A stretch of DNA of 64,000 nucleotides from NCBI GenBank assembly GCA_025201365.1, contig JAIXMF010000017.1, positions 310,001 to 374,000 on the forward strand. Reading direction: 5' to 3'. The DNA is from Syncephalis plumigaleata (Eukaryota; Zoopagomycota; Zoopagomycetes; Zoopagales; Piptocephalidaceae). Shown piece by piece: positions 12,123 through 22,799 of this stretch; the first letter of the stretch is position 1; each line of letters begins with the position of its first letter. The notes beneath the pieces were generated by a model. That model did not search any database and had not been told where the DNA came from. It saw nothing but the letters and a program-made list of their open reading frames with translations. Made by a program: the position numbers and the translations under genes.

Positions 12123-12977
12123 TTACTGACGGTTGTCGTTTCCCTGATCGTTATCAGTGTCATCTTGGGTTTGGATATTGTTGATTTGTTGGTTGTTGTT
12201 GTAGTTGCGGTTATTGTTGAAATTACGATTATTATTGTAGTTGCGATTGTTGTTGTTTTTACGCTGGTTACAGTTGCGCGCGATGTGACCGCGTCCATTG
12301 CACTCGTAGCATCGTATAGCGTTGTTATTACTGTTACGATTGTTGTTGAAACCGAGACTATTTAAAACTTGTACTAGCGTATCGAGGTCCATAGGCGTAG
12401 GTCCCGTTGTTGCTTTGACGACTGGTTGCGGTGCTATCTGTTGTAATCCATGTTTCCTTGAATAATAAAATGCTCTTGCTGCCGCGTATGCCTCGTTCAA
12501 ATTCTTGACGTTGTGTTGAATGGAATCGGCCACGTATTCCGCGGGTAGGGTAAGTCGAAACGATGTTACCAGTTCCATGTCGGCTGCATCCGGAATGCGA
12601 CTGTGTAAGGCGGTGAAACCGGTAATGTGTTCTTCTAAATCGTGCTTTTCGTTCCATCGCAGCCTAGTTAATTCTAGACGTGCGATATCGGCAGATTTCT
12701 TTCCGCCAAATCGTTCTAAGATTCCCTCGCGGAATTGTTGCCAGGTAGTATACGGACTAGCGCTCCCACGCACAGATTGGTACCAGATGGCGGCTGCGCC
12801 TGATAATTGCTGTGCTGCCATTACCAGCTTTTGCCCGTCTGTCCATTCTCCCAATGTCCATGCATCGTCGACCATGTTACACCAATACTCCACTGGGTAC
12901 GCAGGGTTACCTGTGAATTTCTCGGTGTGGGTCAAAGGAGATCGAACGTGACTCATGATGTAAAAGTTGGAAGTCAC
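12123..12977 (-). CDS. gag: Retrotransposon gag (capsid with zinc knuckle)
   Basis: 284-residue frame of the chromovirus. It starts with the ATG at 12977 and shows a retrotransposon capsid-like core ([46 protein letters not shown]) followed by one CCHC zinc knuckle ([14 protein letters not shown]) and a very Asn-rich tail (NNNRNYNNN repeats). Part of the element at 8411-13357. Confidence 0.93.
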   Translation of the reverse strand: MTSNFYIMSHVRSPLTHTEKFTGNPAYPVEYWCNMVDDAWTLGEWTDGQKLVMAAQQLSGAAAIWYQSVRGSASPYTTWQQFREGILERFGGKKSADIARLELTRLRWNEKHDLEEHITGFTALHSRIPDAADMELVTSFRLTLPAEYVADSIQHNVKNLNEAYAAARAFYYSRKHGLQQIAPQPVVKATTGPTPMDLDTLVQVLNSLGFNNNRNSNNNAIRCYECNGRGHIARNCNQRKNNNNRNYNNNRNFNNNRNYNNNQQINNIQTQDDTDNDQGNDNRQ

Positions 12978-13018
12978 GTAAATAGTATATTCTAAAATCT
13001 TGTTAGACGTTGGCTGTT

Positions 13019-13140
13019 AACAGTACGACGAACGTAAAAATAGCGGTACGACGAGCGTAAGAATAGCGGTACGACGAATCGTAAGAATAGCGGTACGACA
13101 AACGTAAGGGGTATCTGTGCGACGAACGCAATATGGCGAT
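13019..13140 (-). repeat. Imperfect ~23-bp tandem repeats in retrotransposon leader
   Basis: Between the 5' LTR and gag, four to five imperfect copies of a unit close to CGGTACGACGAACGTAAGAA stand in tandem. Such leader repeats are not part of the coding plan; a packaging or structural role is conceivable but unproven. Confidence 0.75.
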
Positions 13141-13163
13141 GGAAAGTAAACCGTTGCTACCAG

Positions 13164-13357
13164 TGTAACAACCTATACGTGCTCTGAATAGTTCAAGGAT
13201 AAGATAATCTTTTTATTTAATAAATGTGTAGAGTATTTATAATAAATTGTGATTACAAATGTTTTACAAACAAGTTGTAATCGTACTCACGATTCGGTTA
13301 TCGTTACCGAACTATTCTCATGAAAAATATAAGTAAGAGGAAAATGTTTTCATCACA
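13164..13357 (-). repeat. 5' LTR of the chromovirus
   Basis: 194-bp copy apparently identical to the 3' LTR; being on the minus strand, this right-hand copy is the 5' one. Confidence 0.97.
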
Positions 13358-13812
13358 GCGACGATCAGTTGTAATGCTGGTAGACATGGCTATAAAGTAT
13401 GCAAATGCAAAGAATAAATAAATGCTGATGTAGAAGACTATCGTATAAAATAAGGAGACATAAGCGACGTATATTTATATCAATACGGCATTGCTTACAA
13501 AGCTCATGTAGGAATTCGACAGCTGAATGATTGCTAAGATAAAAATAAAAAACAGGAGCATTATACATGTAGTCTTGACAAGTTCCGTATTGTTTACACG
13601 CACTGTATTTCCTTACTTTTCCATAGTCAGTGTTGCTATTAATAGAATTACTCTCTATGTATCAATGGCTTCCAATGTAAATCAAGTATGATTAATGCCA
13701 AGATTGTCAAATGTGCTCAGTTGAAGCAATCGCTCACGTTCTAATTAAACACTACGCGCTAATGCTTTATTGCCAGGTAGTACTACTAAAATCATTCTTG
13801 TTCAATTACACT
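13358..13812 (-). repeat. Outer part of arm 2 of the inverted duplication
   Basis: Reverse complement of about 6063-6520: start and upstream region of the split paralogue, displaced from its body (7841-8410) by the retrotransposon. Homology stops at about 13812 (CACTGTATA), immediately before a copy of a dispersed repeat. Confidence 0.85.
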
Positions 13813-14429
13813 GTATACCAGGGGTTTTCAACCAGTTAGCAATGCTAGTCTTTAACTTTTGCTCTTATTAAGTAATAGTTTTGCATAGCAGTTAGCAAAT
13901 GATTAACAACCTTACTAATGGGAACATTAACAAAATGTAGGGGAAGATAAGAGGAAATCATAATGAAAGACATCAATAAATGTCAACAGGTTTACTAATA
14001 ACCATCTATATGATTCCATAAATTACATTCGTACAGTGACATGTCTTCCCTATGACAACACCTCGTTGATGGTTCATAGGCCTTGATAATGTATATTAAT
14101 GGAAGTATTATTCACTAAAATGGTTTTGTCGTTGCGTGTTTCCAAGACATGTCCCCTTCTCCCTCCTAGGTTCTCCACGAGTTACGATAGATAGATACCA
14201 AAACTGGGTAGGAGAACCCTCCCTAGGGCAAGCAAGTATACTACGATATTCAAAACAGCCTGCTCGTGCATTGTTTCATGTATACAATCATTATGAACAT
14301 TACCTATGCTTATATCTATATATAGCGCGCGCTTGTTTACTACTCGTAAATAAATCTAGTTCATTATTACCGCAACCCACCATTTATTATCAGCATAAAA
14401 TTGAAATATCACAATAAACAACGACAACA
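13813..14429 (+). promoter_or_regulatory. Spacer and probable promoter of the subtilase gene
   Basis: No gene. 13820-13895 holds a copy of the dispersed repeat (TTAACTTTTGCTCTTATTAA). A TATA-like TATATATAG at 14317-14325 lies 105 bp upstream of the subtilase ATG, followed by a GCGCGC run. A GGTTCTCC/GGAGAACC inverted pair at about 14170 and 14210 is visible. TATA role inferred from position only. Confidence 0.4.
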
Positions 14430-16529
14430 ATGACGATGATGATGCGCATTAACCAGCGTCTACTCACACTACTATTAGCAATGCAATACTTACAAATTGC
14501 GACACTAGATGGCACACATGCTGCCAATATAAGCAAACACTATTTGTCTATTCGTGCAGATTTAGACATCGATCCACATTCTACTAGTGGTAATGCTGTA
14601 TTACAGAAACGATTCATACAAGACTTGGTGCCAACTGTCACGGGAGCAGGACCAAAAATGAGCAGCCAATCCACCAAGCAAATGTACGACCCTCCCATGG
14701 CGTACGATGCTACTGGATTGGCTAATATTCGTAATTCATTGAAGCTGAACGGTCGTGGCGTATCCATAGGTATTATCGACAGTGGTGTTGACGTGACACA
14801 TCCAGCACTTGGCGGATGCGTAAATGAAGCGCGTTGTAGAATACGATATGCGCATGGCTTTGTCGAGGACACATTCGCTCCCGGTGGCAAGGAAGCGGTC
14901 AACGCAAGCCCGCTGGATTGTCTCGGTCATGGCACTAAAGTGGCGGGTATTATCGGTGCTAAAACGAGTACATTTACCGGTGTAGCCCCGGAGGCGACAC
15001 TCGGTGTCTACAAAGTGGCCGGTTGCACGCAATACATGTCGGCACCCATCGTTATTAGCGCTCTTAAGATGGCGGCCATCTCGCATAAAATGGATATTAT
15101 CAACATGTCCATGGGCATACTATACGATGCCAATCTTGTGAGAACCATCGACGAAATTGCCAAACTGAACGTCATCATCGTTACAGCCGTGGGCAACAAT
15201 GTCAATGGTAATATGTGGGACGAGAACATACCTGCTATACTGCCATCTACCATATCCGTTGGATCGGCCAATGTGGAACCGGTCATGTCGCACTGGTTCA
15301 CCAGCAAGAGTCCGATGTCAAAGCAGTTCGCCTACTCTACGGCGTGCACTAATATGGCACATCAACTGGGCGATGTCAACATTGTCCTGGCCAATGTAAT
15401 GTACAATGGACTACACTGCAAGATAGCAGATAATCTCAGTGGAAAAGTCGCTTTATTCCTTGTTAACCGGTGTCCACTTGATCAATTGTTGAAGACGGCA
15501 AAACAAGCAGGTGCTATTGGTGCAATGGTGACCTCATCCTTTGCAGAGAGTAAGCCATTCGCATGTGAATTGCCCTATTTCGCCTTGTCGGATGCTTTGG
15601 CGGAATACACGGCTAATATCGTTAAAAATGATCCAGCTCATATGTGGAATTTCGCCGGTCAATTCGGTCCAATGGAGCTATGGGATCAGATGGGCGTGAA
15701 CACCAAATCTTCCTGGGGTCCTACGTTGAAGCTAACGATCAACCCGGATATCATGGCACCGGGTAGTCACGCGTTTACCACAATGAAAGAGGGTAAATAC
15801 TACGTGAGTCGTGGCACGTCAATGGCATCTCCCTATACGGCGGGCGTCATTGCGCTGTACCAGCAACATTATATGGGCATGAACAAGCGTCATCCAAAGA
15901 ATGATGCAATCGGTGTGGCACAGGTGAAGGCAATGCTTCAAAACTCGGCCATTCCCTTGAAACCGATTAACGATCCATTATACGTGTCGGTTGCTAGACA
16001 AGGCAGTGGTCTGCTCAATGTACAGCGTATGTTCGAATCGAGGACTAGAGTTGAGCCACCAATCCTTGAACTATTCGACACGGACTACCGACAAAAGCAA
16101 TTTGGTGGCAATCCCGTTTACAGGTTTACCATTAAGAATAATAGCAAGGAGAATCGAGTCTATCAAATGTCGCACTTGCCTAGCATTTCAGTGCGTGGTA
16201 TCAACCAGAATGGCACACCGATTATTCCACCGTCACGCAATACTAATACCGCCATAGTTGAATTTATTGGCAAGACCGAAATAGCAGTAGCAGCAGGTGG
16301 TCATGCCATAGTTAATGTCAAAGTTCATGAACCATCTGAATTGTTACCACCACAAGAGAGTTGGTACTATTCTGGAAGCATTGCATTCACACCAAAGACC
16401 GCAACCAACATTCTGCTAACACAAGAAACGGTTTACATACCTTATCTTGGTATGAAAGGTTCCATGGCTGCCATTCAACATTACTTTATACCAAATGCCA
16501 AACCACAACAACAACAACAACAACGATGA
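14430..16529 (+). CDS. Secreted subtilisin-like serine protease with PA-type insert
   Basis: Intron-less gene of 699 residues, peptidase family S8. N-terminal hydrophobic segment (LLTLLLAMQYLQIATL, about residues 11-26) acts as a signal peptide, then a short propeptide. Catalytic triad visible: Asp117 in SIGIIDSGVDVTHP, His167 in DCLGHGTKVAGIIGA, Ser464 in RGTSMASPYTAGVIALY; oxyanion Asn256 or Asn257 in TAVGNN. About 180 residues between the Asn and Ser regions (300-410) fit a protease-associated domain, as in Vpr/cucumisin-type subtilases, and a beta-rich domain (560-690) follows the catalytic core. The tail is poly-Gln. Extracellular protein degradation is the expected role. Multiple Met codons at the start leave the exact initiation open by a few residues. 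Confidence 0.93.
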   Translation: MTMMMRINQRLLTLLLAMQYLQIATLDGTHAANISKHYLSIRADLDIDPHSTSGNAVLQKRFIQDLVPTVTGAGPKMSSQSTKQMYDPPMAYDATGLANIRNSLKLNGRGVSIGIIDSGVDVTHPALGGCVNEARCRIRYAHGFVEDTFAPGGKEAVNASPLDCLGHGTKVAGIIGAKTSTFTGVAPEATLGVYKVAGCTQYMSAPIVISALKMAAISHKMDIINMSMGILYDANLVRTIDEIAKLNVIIVTAVGNNVNGNMWDENIPAILPSTISVGSANVEPVMSHWFTSKSPMSKQFAYSTACTNMAHQLGDVNIVLANVMYNGLHCKIADNLSGKVALFLVNRCPLDQLLKTAKQAGAIGAMVTSSFAESKPFACELPYFALSDALAEYTANIVKNDPAHMWNFAGQFGPMELWDQMGVNTKSSWGPTLKLTINPDIMAPGSHAFTTMKEGKYYVSRGTSMASPYTAGVIALYQQHYMGMNKRHPKNDAIGVAQVKAMLQNSAIPLKPINDPLYVSVARQGSGLLNVQRMFESRTRVEPPILELFDTDYRQKQFGGNPVYRFTIKNNSKENRVYQMSHLPSISVRGINQNGTPIIPPSRNTNTAIVEFIGKTEIAVAAGGHAIVNVKVHEPSELLPPQESWYYSGSIAFTPKTATNILLTQETVYIPYLGMKGSMAAIQHYFIPNAKPQQQQQQR

Positions 16530-17079
16530 TGAATACTACGTTACTGTTTAATTTGAACGGTTTATTTGATTCCAATCATCATACATAAATAAATATAATA
16601 TAATATCGTAATACAATTATAAATAGGCCAGTTCATCAAATGGACGTTTCCTTAGAAATGATAATGATTTATTACAACACAATTTTACACGGACTGAGCT
16701 ATTTTTACTCTTTTTCATCTTCAGTCCTCGCCTTTCTCTTTCTTGTTTACACCACTGTGCTCACTTTATTATCTATTATTCCACTGCGTACGTGTTTCAG
16801 CAGCCGACTACCTCTACGAAGGCCTACTCTCTCGTCTATTTTTACAGGAAGAAAGCGGGAAACCCCAAAGGCATTACGCTAGAGAAAGAATAGATCCGTC
16901 AACCGGTAGCGTTTCATTGCTGCATCCTCTTGGCATTTCTTTTTTCATCTACCGTCTACTCGTACTACAACAGCATTTCATATTTAAACGTTCGTTAAAG
17001 CAATTACTATTAGCATCCCCCATAGCTGCTATAGCGTTACTAAAGAGCAAATTGCGTTTGTGCTTTTCAGTTATCTATT
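16530..17079. other. Intergenic, no gene seen
   Basis: Spacer between the subtilase and the Cys-tail protein. AATAAATA motifs (16587-16600) are plausible 3' end signals. The CT-rich part (16690-17060) probably belongs to the promoter and leader of the downstream gene. Open frames here lack features. Confidence 0.4.
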
Positions 17080-17820
17080 ATGTCATACCAGAGTCAAAGT
17101 GGTCCGTTACACTCGCAACCACCGCAACCTACGGAAGAATACGCCGCGCCCTTACCGCCACCAAGTAGCAATGAGTCGAGCCCGTACGGTACCGTTAATT
17201 CAGTAAGATTACCTATGCCACCCAAGGCACATAGTCATACTCGTACAACGTCCAGTGGCAATGTGAGCACTCGTAATCGTAACTCTACCTATCTAGTAGA
17301 TGGAACGACAACCACGACGTCGACACCATACCCGACAGATAGTATGACGGAACGACCATTGCCAGCATTGCCAACAGCAGCAGCAGCATCCTCATCATCA
17401 CCGCCATTACCGATGGTAGTGGTAGTTCAACAGCCAACAGCACAATCAGCGATGGTGGCGAATAATTCATCACAGGAAAGTCATATTGGCGCGTCATTTG
17501 GCGGTGGTTCCGGTGGTACTGAACGACGCGATGCATTGCTAGCGGCGGGATTGGCGACCAACGACGAGGGAGATGATGGCGCGCATGGGCGAATTAAGAA
17601 TAACGTAGCAGGCAACGAGGGATGGCGTCCTAGTGGCTATGATCCGTATGGCTCGGATGCCATTGCGCGGGCATTGGCCGCGGAAGAGGAAGAGGAAAAG
17701 CGTAACAATCGAAGTTGTTGCTGCTGCTGTTGCGATACACGCGGCACTGATGGTGTTGAAGCATCATGCTGCCTCTGTGTATTATGCTGTGGATTAGGAC
17801 AACTCATTGGATTCCACTAA
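17080..17820 (+). CDS. Pro/Ser-rich protein with Cys-rich C-terminal tail
   Basis: Single-exon frame of 246 residues, unknown family. Parts: Pro/Gln-rich start (SQSGPLHSQPPQPTEE), Ser/Thr-rich middle, a Gly/acidic segment (ERRDALLAAGLATNDEGDDG), a helical EEEEEKR stretch, then 11 cysteines near the end (RSCCCCCCDTRG, ASCCLCVLCCGLGQLIGFH). The tail resembles CYSTM-type or palmitoylated membrane-anchoring modules in its composition only. It may belong with the genes at 6489 and 19106, which share a disordered body with a short Cys/hydrophobic end. The stop is TAA at 17818-17820. Confidence 0.6.
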   Translation: MSYQSQSGPLHSQPPQPTEEYAAPLPPPSSNESSPYGTVNSVRLPMPPKAHSHTRTTSSGNVSTRNRNSTYLVDGTTTTTSTPYPTDSMTERPLPALPTAAAASSSSPPLPMVVVVQQPTAQSAMVANNSSQESHIGASFGGGSGGTERRDALLAAGLATNDEGDDGAHGRIKNNVAGNEGWRPSGYDPYGSDAIARALAAEEEEEKRNNRSCCCCCCDTRGTDGVEASCCLCVLCCGLGQLIGFH

Positions 17821-19105
17821 TGAACTAACCAATCGACCAACCAACTAACCAGCAAATGTTGATTTTATATGATGATAAACTAACCGTAACGTGTGTAGCA
17901 TTGTTAGGCAATGTCTCGAAATCCCTTTCACTTCTCTTCTTTTACGTAAATACGAGAGACAAGCTGCTTACATTTTTCTTATTGCAATGAATTATTTATT
18001 AAACAATTATATTATAAGCTACATTGATTCTTAGTGTGATTTCCCTTGTGTATCTAATGAATTCCTAGAATACAAATCATTCTAAATGAACCATTTCCAT
18101 TGTTACCTTTATTATTCGTCAACATGCTAATTACTTTGATTTCAATTGCGGCTTTTTCACATTTACCGACAAGACTGCTATAGTATATATTACTATTAAT
18201 AGTGCGTGTATTTCTTTATTCATCTTTACATAGAACGTGTTCGTAGTACAATTATGGTTTGATCAATAAAATGCAAAAATCATTGAACATGCAGTTATGC
18301 AACCATTATCAACACACTGATAAGTTTGTACTTGGCGGTTTGGCCGTTAATGCGCGTGCTTTCCAATATCGATCTAGTAATAAAACTTACTTTGACATTA
18401 CCAAAAGCAGCAATGCTGTATAGAATGTACATATAAATATACATGCCATGGTGCACACCAAGTTCCGACTTATAACCGGCTATCGAGCGCCCACTTTGGC
18501 AGGTAACGCATGTATCACACACACACATTTAAAGTAGGACTCTTCGAGATAATGTGCAATTGCGTTCAGAAGGGACTCTTCCGACATGAGGGGCAATCCT
18601 AGTCGGGCAGGATAATCATGATGTGGGCACCTCCTGTTTTGGTAGGCGTTTTACTATGACACACAGAATTGAAACAGCAAAGATTGTCCAAGCAGCGATA
18701 ACTGCTACATTATAACACACACAAGGCAATGGCTATCCTCTATTTAACATTCGCTTGCCGTGTTACTTCACGAACGTATCGCATCATTCTTTACGCATTC
18801 GTCTTTATTCGCTACCGCAATCACTGCAGTCCTCAACGATACGAGCTTCCTAGAATTTCATCGTCTAGTTGACGCATCATTTCTTCATTCATTCTCTTCT
18901 TTCTCTTCTTTCTTTCACTGCTACCACTACCACCCCTACTAACGAGCAAACATTTTGCTTTTGATTTGTTCTTTTGCACGGCGTCATTCGCAATTGGTTT
19001 TGATCCGTTCTGTGACATCTATTCGAGTATATACACACACATATCCTGGTGATATCTCTTGTTAAAAAAACGCCTCATTAAAATCTCCTCCATATCACCA
19101 TCATC
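17821..19105. other. Intergenic, no gene seen
   Basis: About 1.3 kb, AT-rich, with a CACACACA run (18516-18524). No coding frame, tRNA or repeat element recognised. The part after 18730 is the probable promoter and leader of the next gene (CT-rich, TTCTTT runs). Confidence 0.4.
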
Positions 19106-19834
19106 ATGGCTTTGATTGAAGGTCAGCGTCCCACTGACAACAATGCAGCGGCAAATAGTCAGGAAAGATCTGGTGATGCTGGTACATCCCACGATACATC
19201 ATCTGCACCTGTAGCGTGTGCGGATGCAAATAAGACGACATCCACTGCTGCCGCCGATGCTTCTACTGCTGATGCATCATCTGCTAACAACGCTGGCAAT
19301 TCTTTAAAATCACCGCCTTCACCACCACCTTATGTCTCGCTTACTGAACTCCCAAAATTAAGTCGTGTATTCAGCGCTAATGCACCCGTCACAGACAATA
19401 CGACAGCAGAGGCATCTCAACCAATGCCAACAAATCAAATGGAAATGACTTCTACTTCCGCTACCAGTAGTAGCTGCAATAGTAGTCGTAATGGTAGTCG
19501 TCCCTCATCACCACAACCCAAAAATAACGATACTGACGATACAGAGTTCGATTCGGATGCGACAGTCGCCGATGACATCCCTAGCGGTCCTGGTAATATT
19601 GTTGATCATAGCGAGTATGCACGCTGCTCGCTAGATGAACGACGCAAGTCGATGCATTTCAAATCGAATGATAATAGCGATCATCCTAAAAAACCAGCGA
19701 CAGGCAATGATTCCGAGGCAGAGAAAGGTCGCGAACGACCCGTGAAGATTCTGCCGTATACCGCGGAAATACTGCAAGCCACCATCGGTTGTTTCATTGG
19801 CGTTGCACTCTGCGGTTGTTTCAGCGCTCATTAA
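19106..19834 (+). CDS. Low-complexity PPxY-motif protein with hydrophobic Cys tail
   Basis: Single-exon frame of 242 residues, no known family. The first 70 residues are Ala/Asp/Ser/Thr-rich; a PPPY motif at residues 73-76 (SPPPYVSLTELPKLSRVF) could bind a WW domain; the middle is Ser/Asn/acidic, with RKSMHF as a possible kinase site; the tail (TIGCFIGVALCGCFSAH) is a short hydrophobic Cys-containing segment. The plan (disordered body, PPxY, anchoring tail) parallels the protein encoded at 6489-7085 although overall sequence similarity is low. Function not inferable. Confidence 0.6.
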   Translation: MALIEGQRPTDNNAAANSQERSGDAGTSHDTSSAPVACADANKTTSTAAADASTADASSANNAGNSLKSPPSPPPYVSLTELPKLSRVFSANAPVTDNTTAEASQPMPTNQMEMTSTSATSSSCNSSRNGSRPSSPQPKNNDTDDTEFDSDATVADDIPSGPGNIVDHSEYARCSLDERRKSMHFKSNDNSDHPKKPATGNDSEAEKGRERPVKILPYTAEILQATIGCFIGVALCGCFSAH

Positions 19835-20981
19835 TCATTCTCCTTAATGTTTACCCTTTATGCCCTTACTCATTTATATCTACTTTGTGTTTTCCAACCA
19901 ATATCATTAAACAATAGCGTTTAACGTATGACATCTTTATTTGATACCAATGAAAATGGATTGTTATAAAAGCACGATATACGCATTCCACATATATATA
20001 TATGTATATACTAATGGTTCTACTGAGTCAACATTAATGAGGAATGCAACAATCATGTTATCGCATTCTGCTAGAATTGAAGAGTAATTACGAGCACATG
20101 ACAATTCCTACATCATCAACGTGTACGTCCTTACATCTGACCATCCAATGTGGTACAGTTCAATTTATACTGCTATCTATCGATTTGTCACTATTGATTC
20201 AGCCAATAGCTGACATTTACTGCCGTAAAATAGGGCAAGATCGCGTACATGCCTTCATCATCCCTCGTCAACGGGGCTAGTAGACTTGGCTGTAGCAATG
20301 GTGCCCCAGTAGCTAGTTAATAAATGAGGAATGAAGCAAATGATCAACTTGTATACTATGCGTGTTGCTATCAATTTGTTTGTTCTGCAGCTAAGACTGC
20401 TAATCCGTCTGATTGGATAACTAGTCTACCAGCAAAAAAGCACATGCTTCCAATGAAGGAGAACCATGCGTCGTGCGTGCCTTGCCACATGCACTCATTT
20501 TGACGCTGCTACGAGTATTATGATACTTGTTGCTGCTGCTGTTGCCAGTTTTGAGGTCATCGACCACCGCCTTGGCCGTGCCCATATACTTATCTGCACA
20601 CCATAATGCAGCCATCTTCACGCGTTTATGTCGTTGATGCTACTCGAAGACGACTCCACCAGCCTTTTTCTTCTTTCTCACTTTCTATTTATTATAAGTA
20701 ACATCGATTAATTACGTAGCTCTTTACTACGCTCCATTTGTTGTCGCTTCTGTTTGTTGTCGTACATACAATTTAGACGTGTTGAATACTTTTAATATAT
20801 ACATACACACACATACACTCACACATTTATACAACATACATATCCTATTATCGACTAAACTGTTACCTAACACTTAAAACACCATAGTTTTGTGGAGAGA
20901 CGTCCTATTTACTGCCAATCCTCTCTCTCCCTCTCCCTCCCTCCCTCCCTATAGCGAATATACATCTATTATTCGATATCA
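19835..20981. other. Intergenic, no gene seen
   Basis: Contains an alternating ATATATAT stretch (19995-20007) and, just upstream of the next gene, a pyrimidine tract (CTCTCTCTCCCTCTCCCTCC region, 20921-20951) typical of a fungal promoter or leader. Small open frames have no features. Confidence 0.4.
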
Positions 20982-22761
20982 ATGACAGCTGGCATCATGT
21001 CATTCGAGGGTGTAACTGAAGCGTATCCCATTGCAATGGATTTTAATGTTGCTCCGTTGAAATTACTCGGTGTAGAATTGGAGTGCAAATCCGAGAAGAA
21101 TGCAACTACCAAGGGAGGTGCTGCCACCACGGTTCACCGTCGTCCTGGTGTCGTGCAATCGTCACGTGCTTTAACCAACAATCGCCATACCATGAATATG
21201 CGCGTCAATGTAGCTCACGCTGATCCTGGAGCACGCCGTTGGTACGTTATACTTGTGCAGCCGTTGTTACTACGCAGGTGCAAGGGTATAATGCCGCCGA
21301 AACCGCAGTCATCATCATCATCATCATCGAATACAGATGAGTCCGGTAAAGAGAAAGACAAAGAAACGTCGACTTCTAACGTTATGCTGTCACCATCTTT
21401 GTCATCTTCATGTATCTCCCTAAAATATCCCTTTACCAATGAAAATGGTGATGTCTCCTCTTTTTCTTTCACTACTCTCGATAATATGTCCATATCTGAT
21501 GGTAATTTACCTGCAATGTCACCATCATCATCATCATCATCACCGGATGAAGACGATAATCAAGACACCGAGCCATACACAGTGCAACGTACATTCTATC
21601 AATTTCGTTTATTGATTGTCGGTCTCTACCGCGAATTCCTCGATCGACCTGATATTACGGTGACATTACACGATGCAGCAGCGGATATTTTTTCAACATG
21701 TATAGAAGCCGAACGCCTGTGTGTCCACGCACTCCTCGATGTTTTCCTAATGCCCGGTCATTCGCAGCTAGCCTTGCTGGGATCTCGTTCATTGGCGCAA
21801 TTCTTTTCTCGCTGGCCAGCAGATCGTTCGCGTGAAGAACTCGAGCAAAACGCTCGCGACATTAATCGTTTATTCGACGCTTGGGATGACCTGCAGAATC
21901 AACCGGGTCAAGAGGAGCAGCCCGTCTACTCGAGTAAGACTTCCGTTTGGTCGATGGACCTAACCGTGCCAACGACACCGGATAAGCCAAACATGAACAG
22001 CAATGGTAGTGGCAATGAAGCGAGCGATCCTCACGCAGATACCACAAATGCAAAAGCCGATGCCAATTCTATTATTGGTGTACCCTTGCGTCGTGGGAAG
22101 TCGATGCTGGCAAGCGTGGGCATGCGGGCAATGCGCAAGGCAGTTGGCAAGGCCAGTTCCATATTTGCTAATGGTAGCTCCGTCTCCGCTTCAAGGTCCT
22201 CGACTAATCTTACAATAGTCACGGATTTAGACCAGGAACAGACTGCAACTGCCACTACTACCATGATAGACACGGCATCTTTGGTAGACTTGCCGCAAGC
22301 TGATGATGATAAATCCATTGGTGAACTATTTGCCGATGAACTTATCTCTGCCTTGGAGAAAGTGAGCAAGACCGATAGCGATAAGCACCAGTTGCTTACC
22401 AAAAAGTCGTCGTCACTCTTTAATGGAGTACATACCAGTCATGGAGGTAAGTGTACAATTACTACAATATAATGAATGCGAACTAACTAGTTAATGAACG
22501 AATGAATGTAGATATTACATCGGATAGTCAGTCATCATCATCACTATTGCTAAACGATAATAAGGACAATAATAAGGATAATCATTGGAAATTAGACGAT
22601 GAAACATTGAAACTATTAACTGATACTCGATCGGTCTCTGTTGATGCAAAAGAGAGTAAAGAGTCCAATTCAACTACATCGTCGTTTCATGATTATGATA
22701 GCAACGAATCGATACATAATGATTGCGACAGTGGTAATGGACCATCTATCGCATCAGGTAC

Positions 22762-22799
<38 letters not shown>

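Larger units (their letters stand above)
8411..13357 (-). mobile_element. Ty3/gypsy chromoviral LTR retrotransposon, looks whole
   Basis: A 4,947-bp element on the minus strand, bounded by two 194-bp direct LTRs (8411-8604 and 13164-13357) that look identical, each TG...CA, and flanked by a 5-bp target duplication GCGAC (8406-8410, 13358-13362). Just inside the 5' LTR (right-hand end) is a primer-binding site CTGGTAGCAACGG (13151-13163), complementary to an initiator-Met tRNA 3' end; just inside the 3' LTR is a purine tract (reads AAGGAGGGGGA on the minus strand, 8605-8615). Internal parts: a leader with short tandem repeats, gag, and pol with protease, reverse transcriptase, RNase H, integrase and a C-terminal chromodomain. 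I see no obvious breaks. Identical LTRs and a clean target duplication indicate a very recent insertion. Confidence 0.97.
7929..13387 (-). pseudogene. Paralogue of the 6489-7085 gene, split by an LTR retrotransposon
   Basis: Host gene of the same PPxY/Cys-tail family. Its first codons (ATG at 13387 down to 13358, reading MSTSITTDRR) are separated from the remainder (8410 down to 7929) by the retrotransposon at 8411-13357. The duplicated bases GCGAC (8406-8410 and 13358-13362) join the two parts at codon 10/11. The downstream part stays open: Ser-rich stretch, GVMAAAASNTASSKQQEEN, PPAY and PPSY motifs, then a tail FCCCCYALHCGNILVVCCSG and TGA at 7929-7931. The tail differs completely from the CDCDCD tail of the other copy. 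Because the retrotransposon lies in the same orientation, its 3' LTR sits directly upstream of the remaining frame, and an in-frame ATG at 8306 could give a 125-residue product. Not functional in its original form. Confidence 0.85.

Noticed and set aside
12165-12365. Plus-strand Val/Ile-rich frame resembling membrane segments
   Set aside because: It is the reverse of the Asn-rich tail of gag.
18540-18640. Possible tRNA- or snRNA-like segment
   Set aside because: No cloverleaf pairing and no TTCGA loop found.
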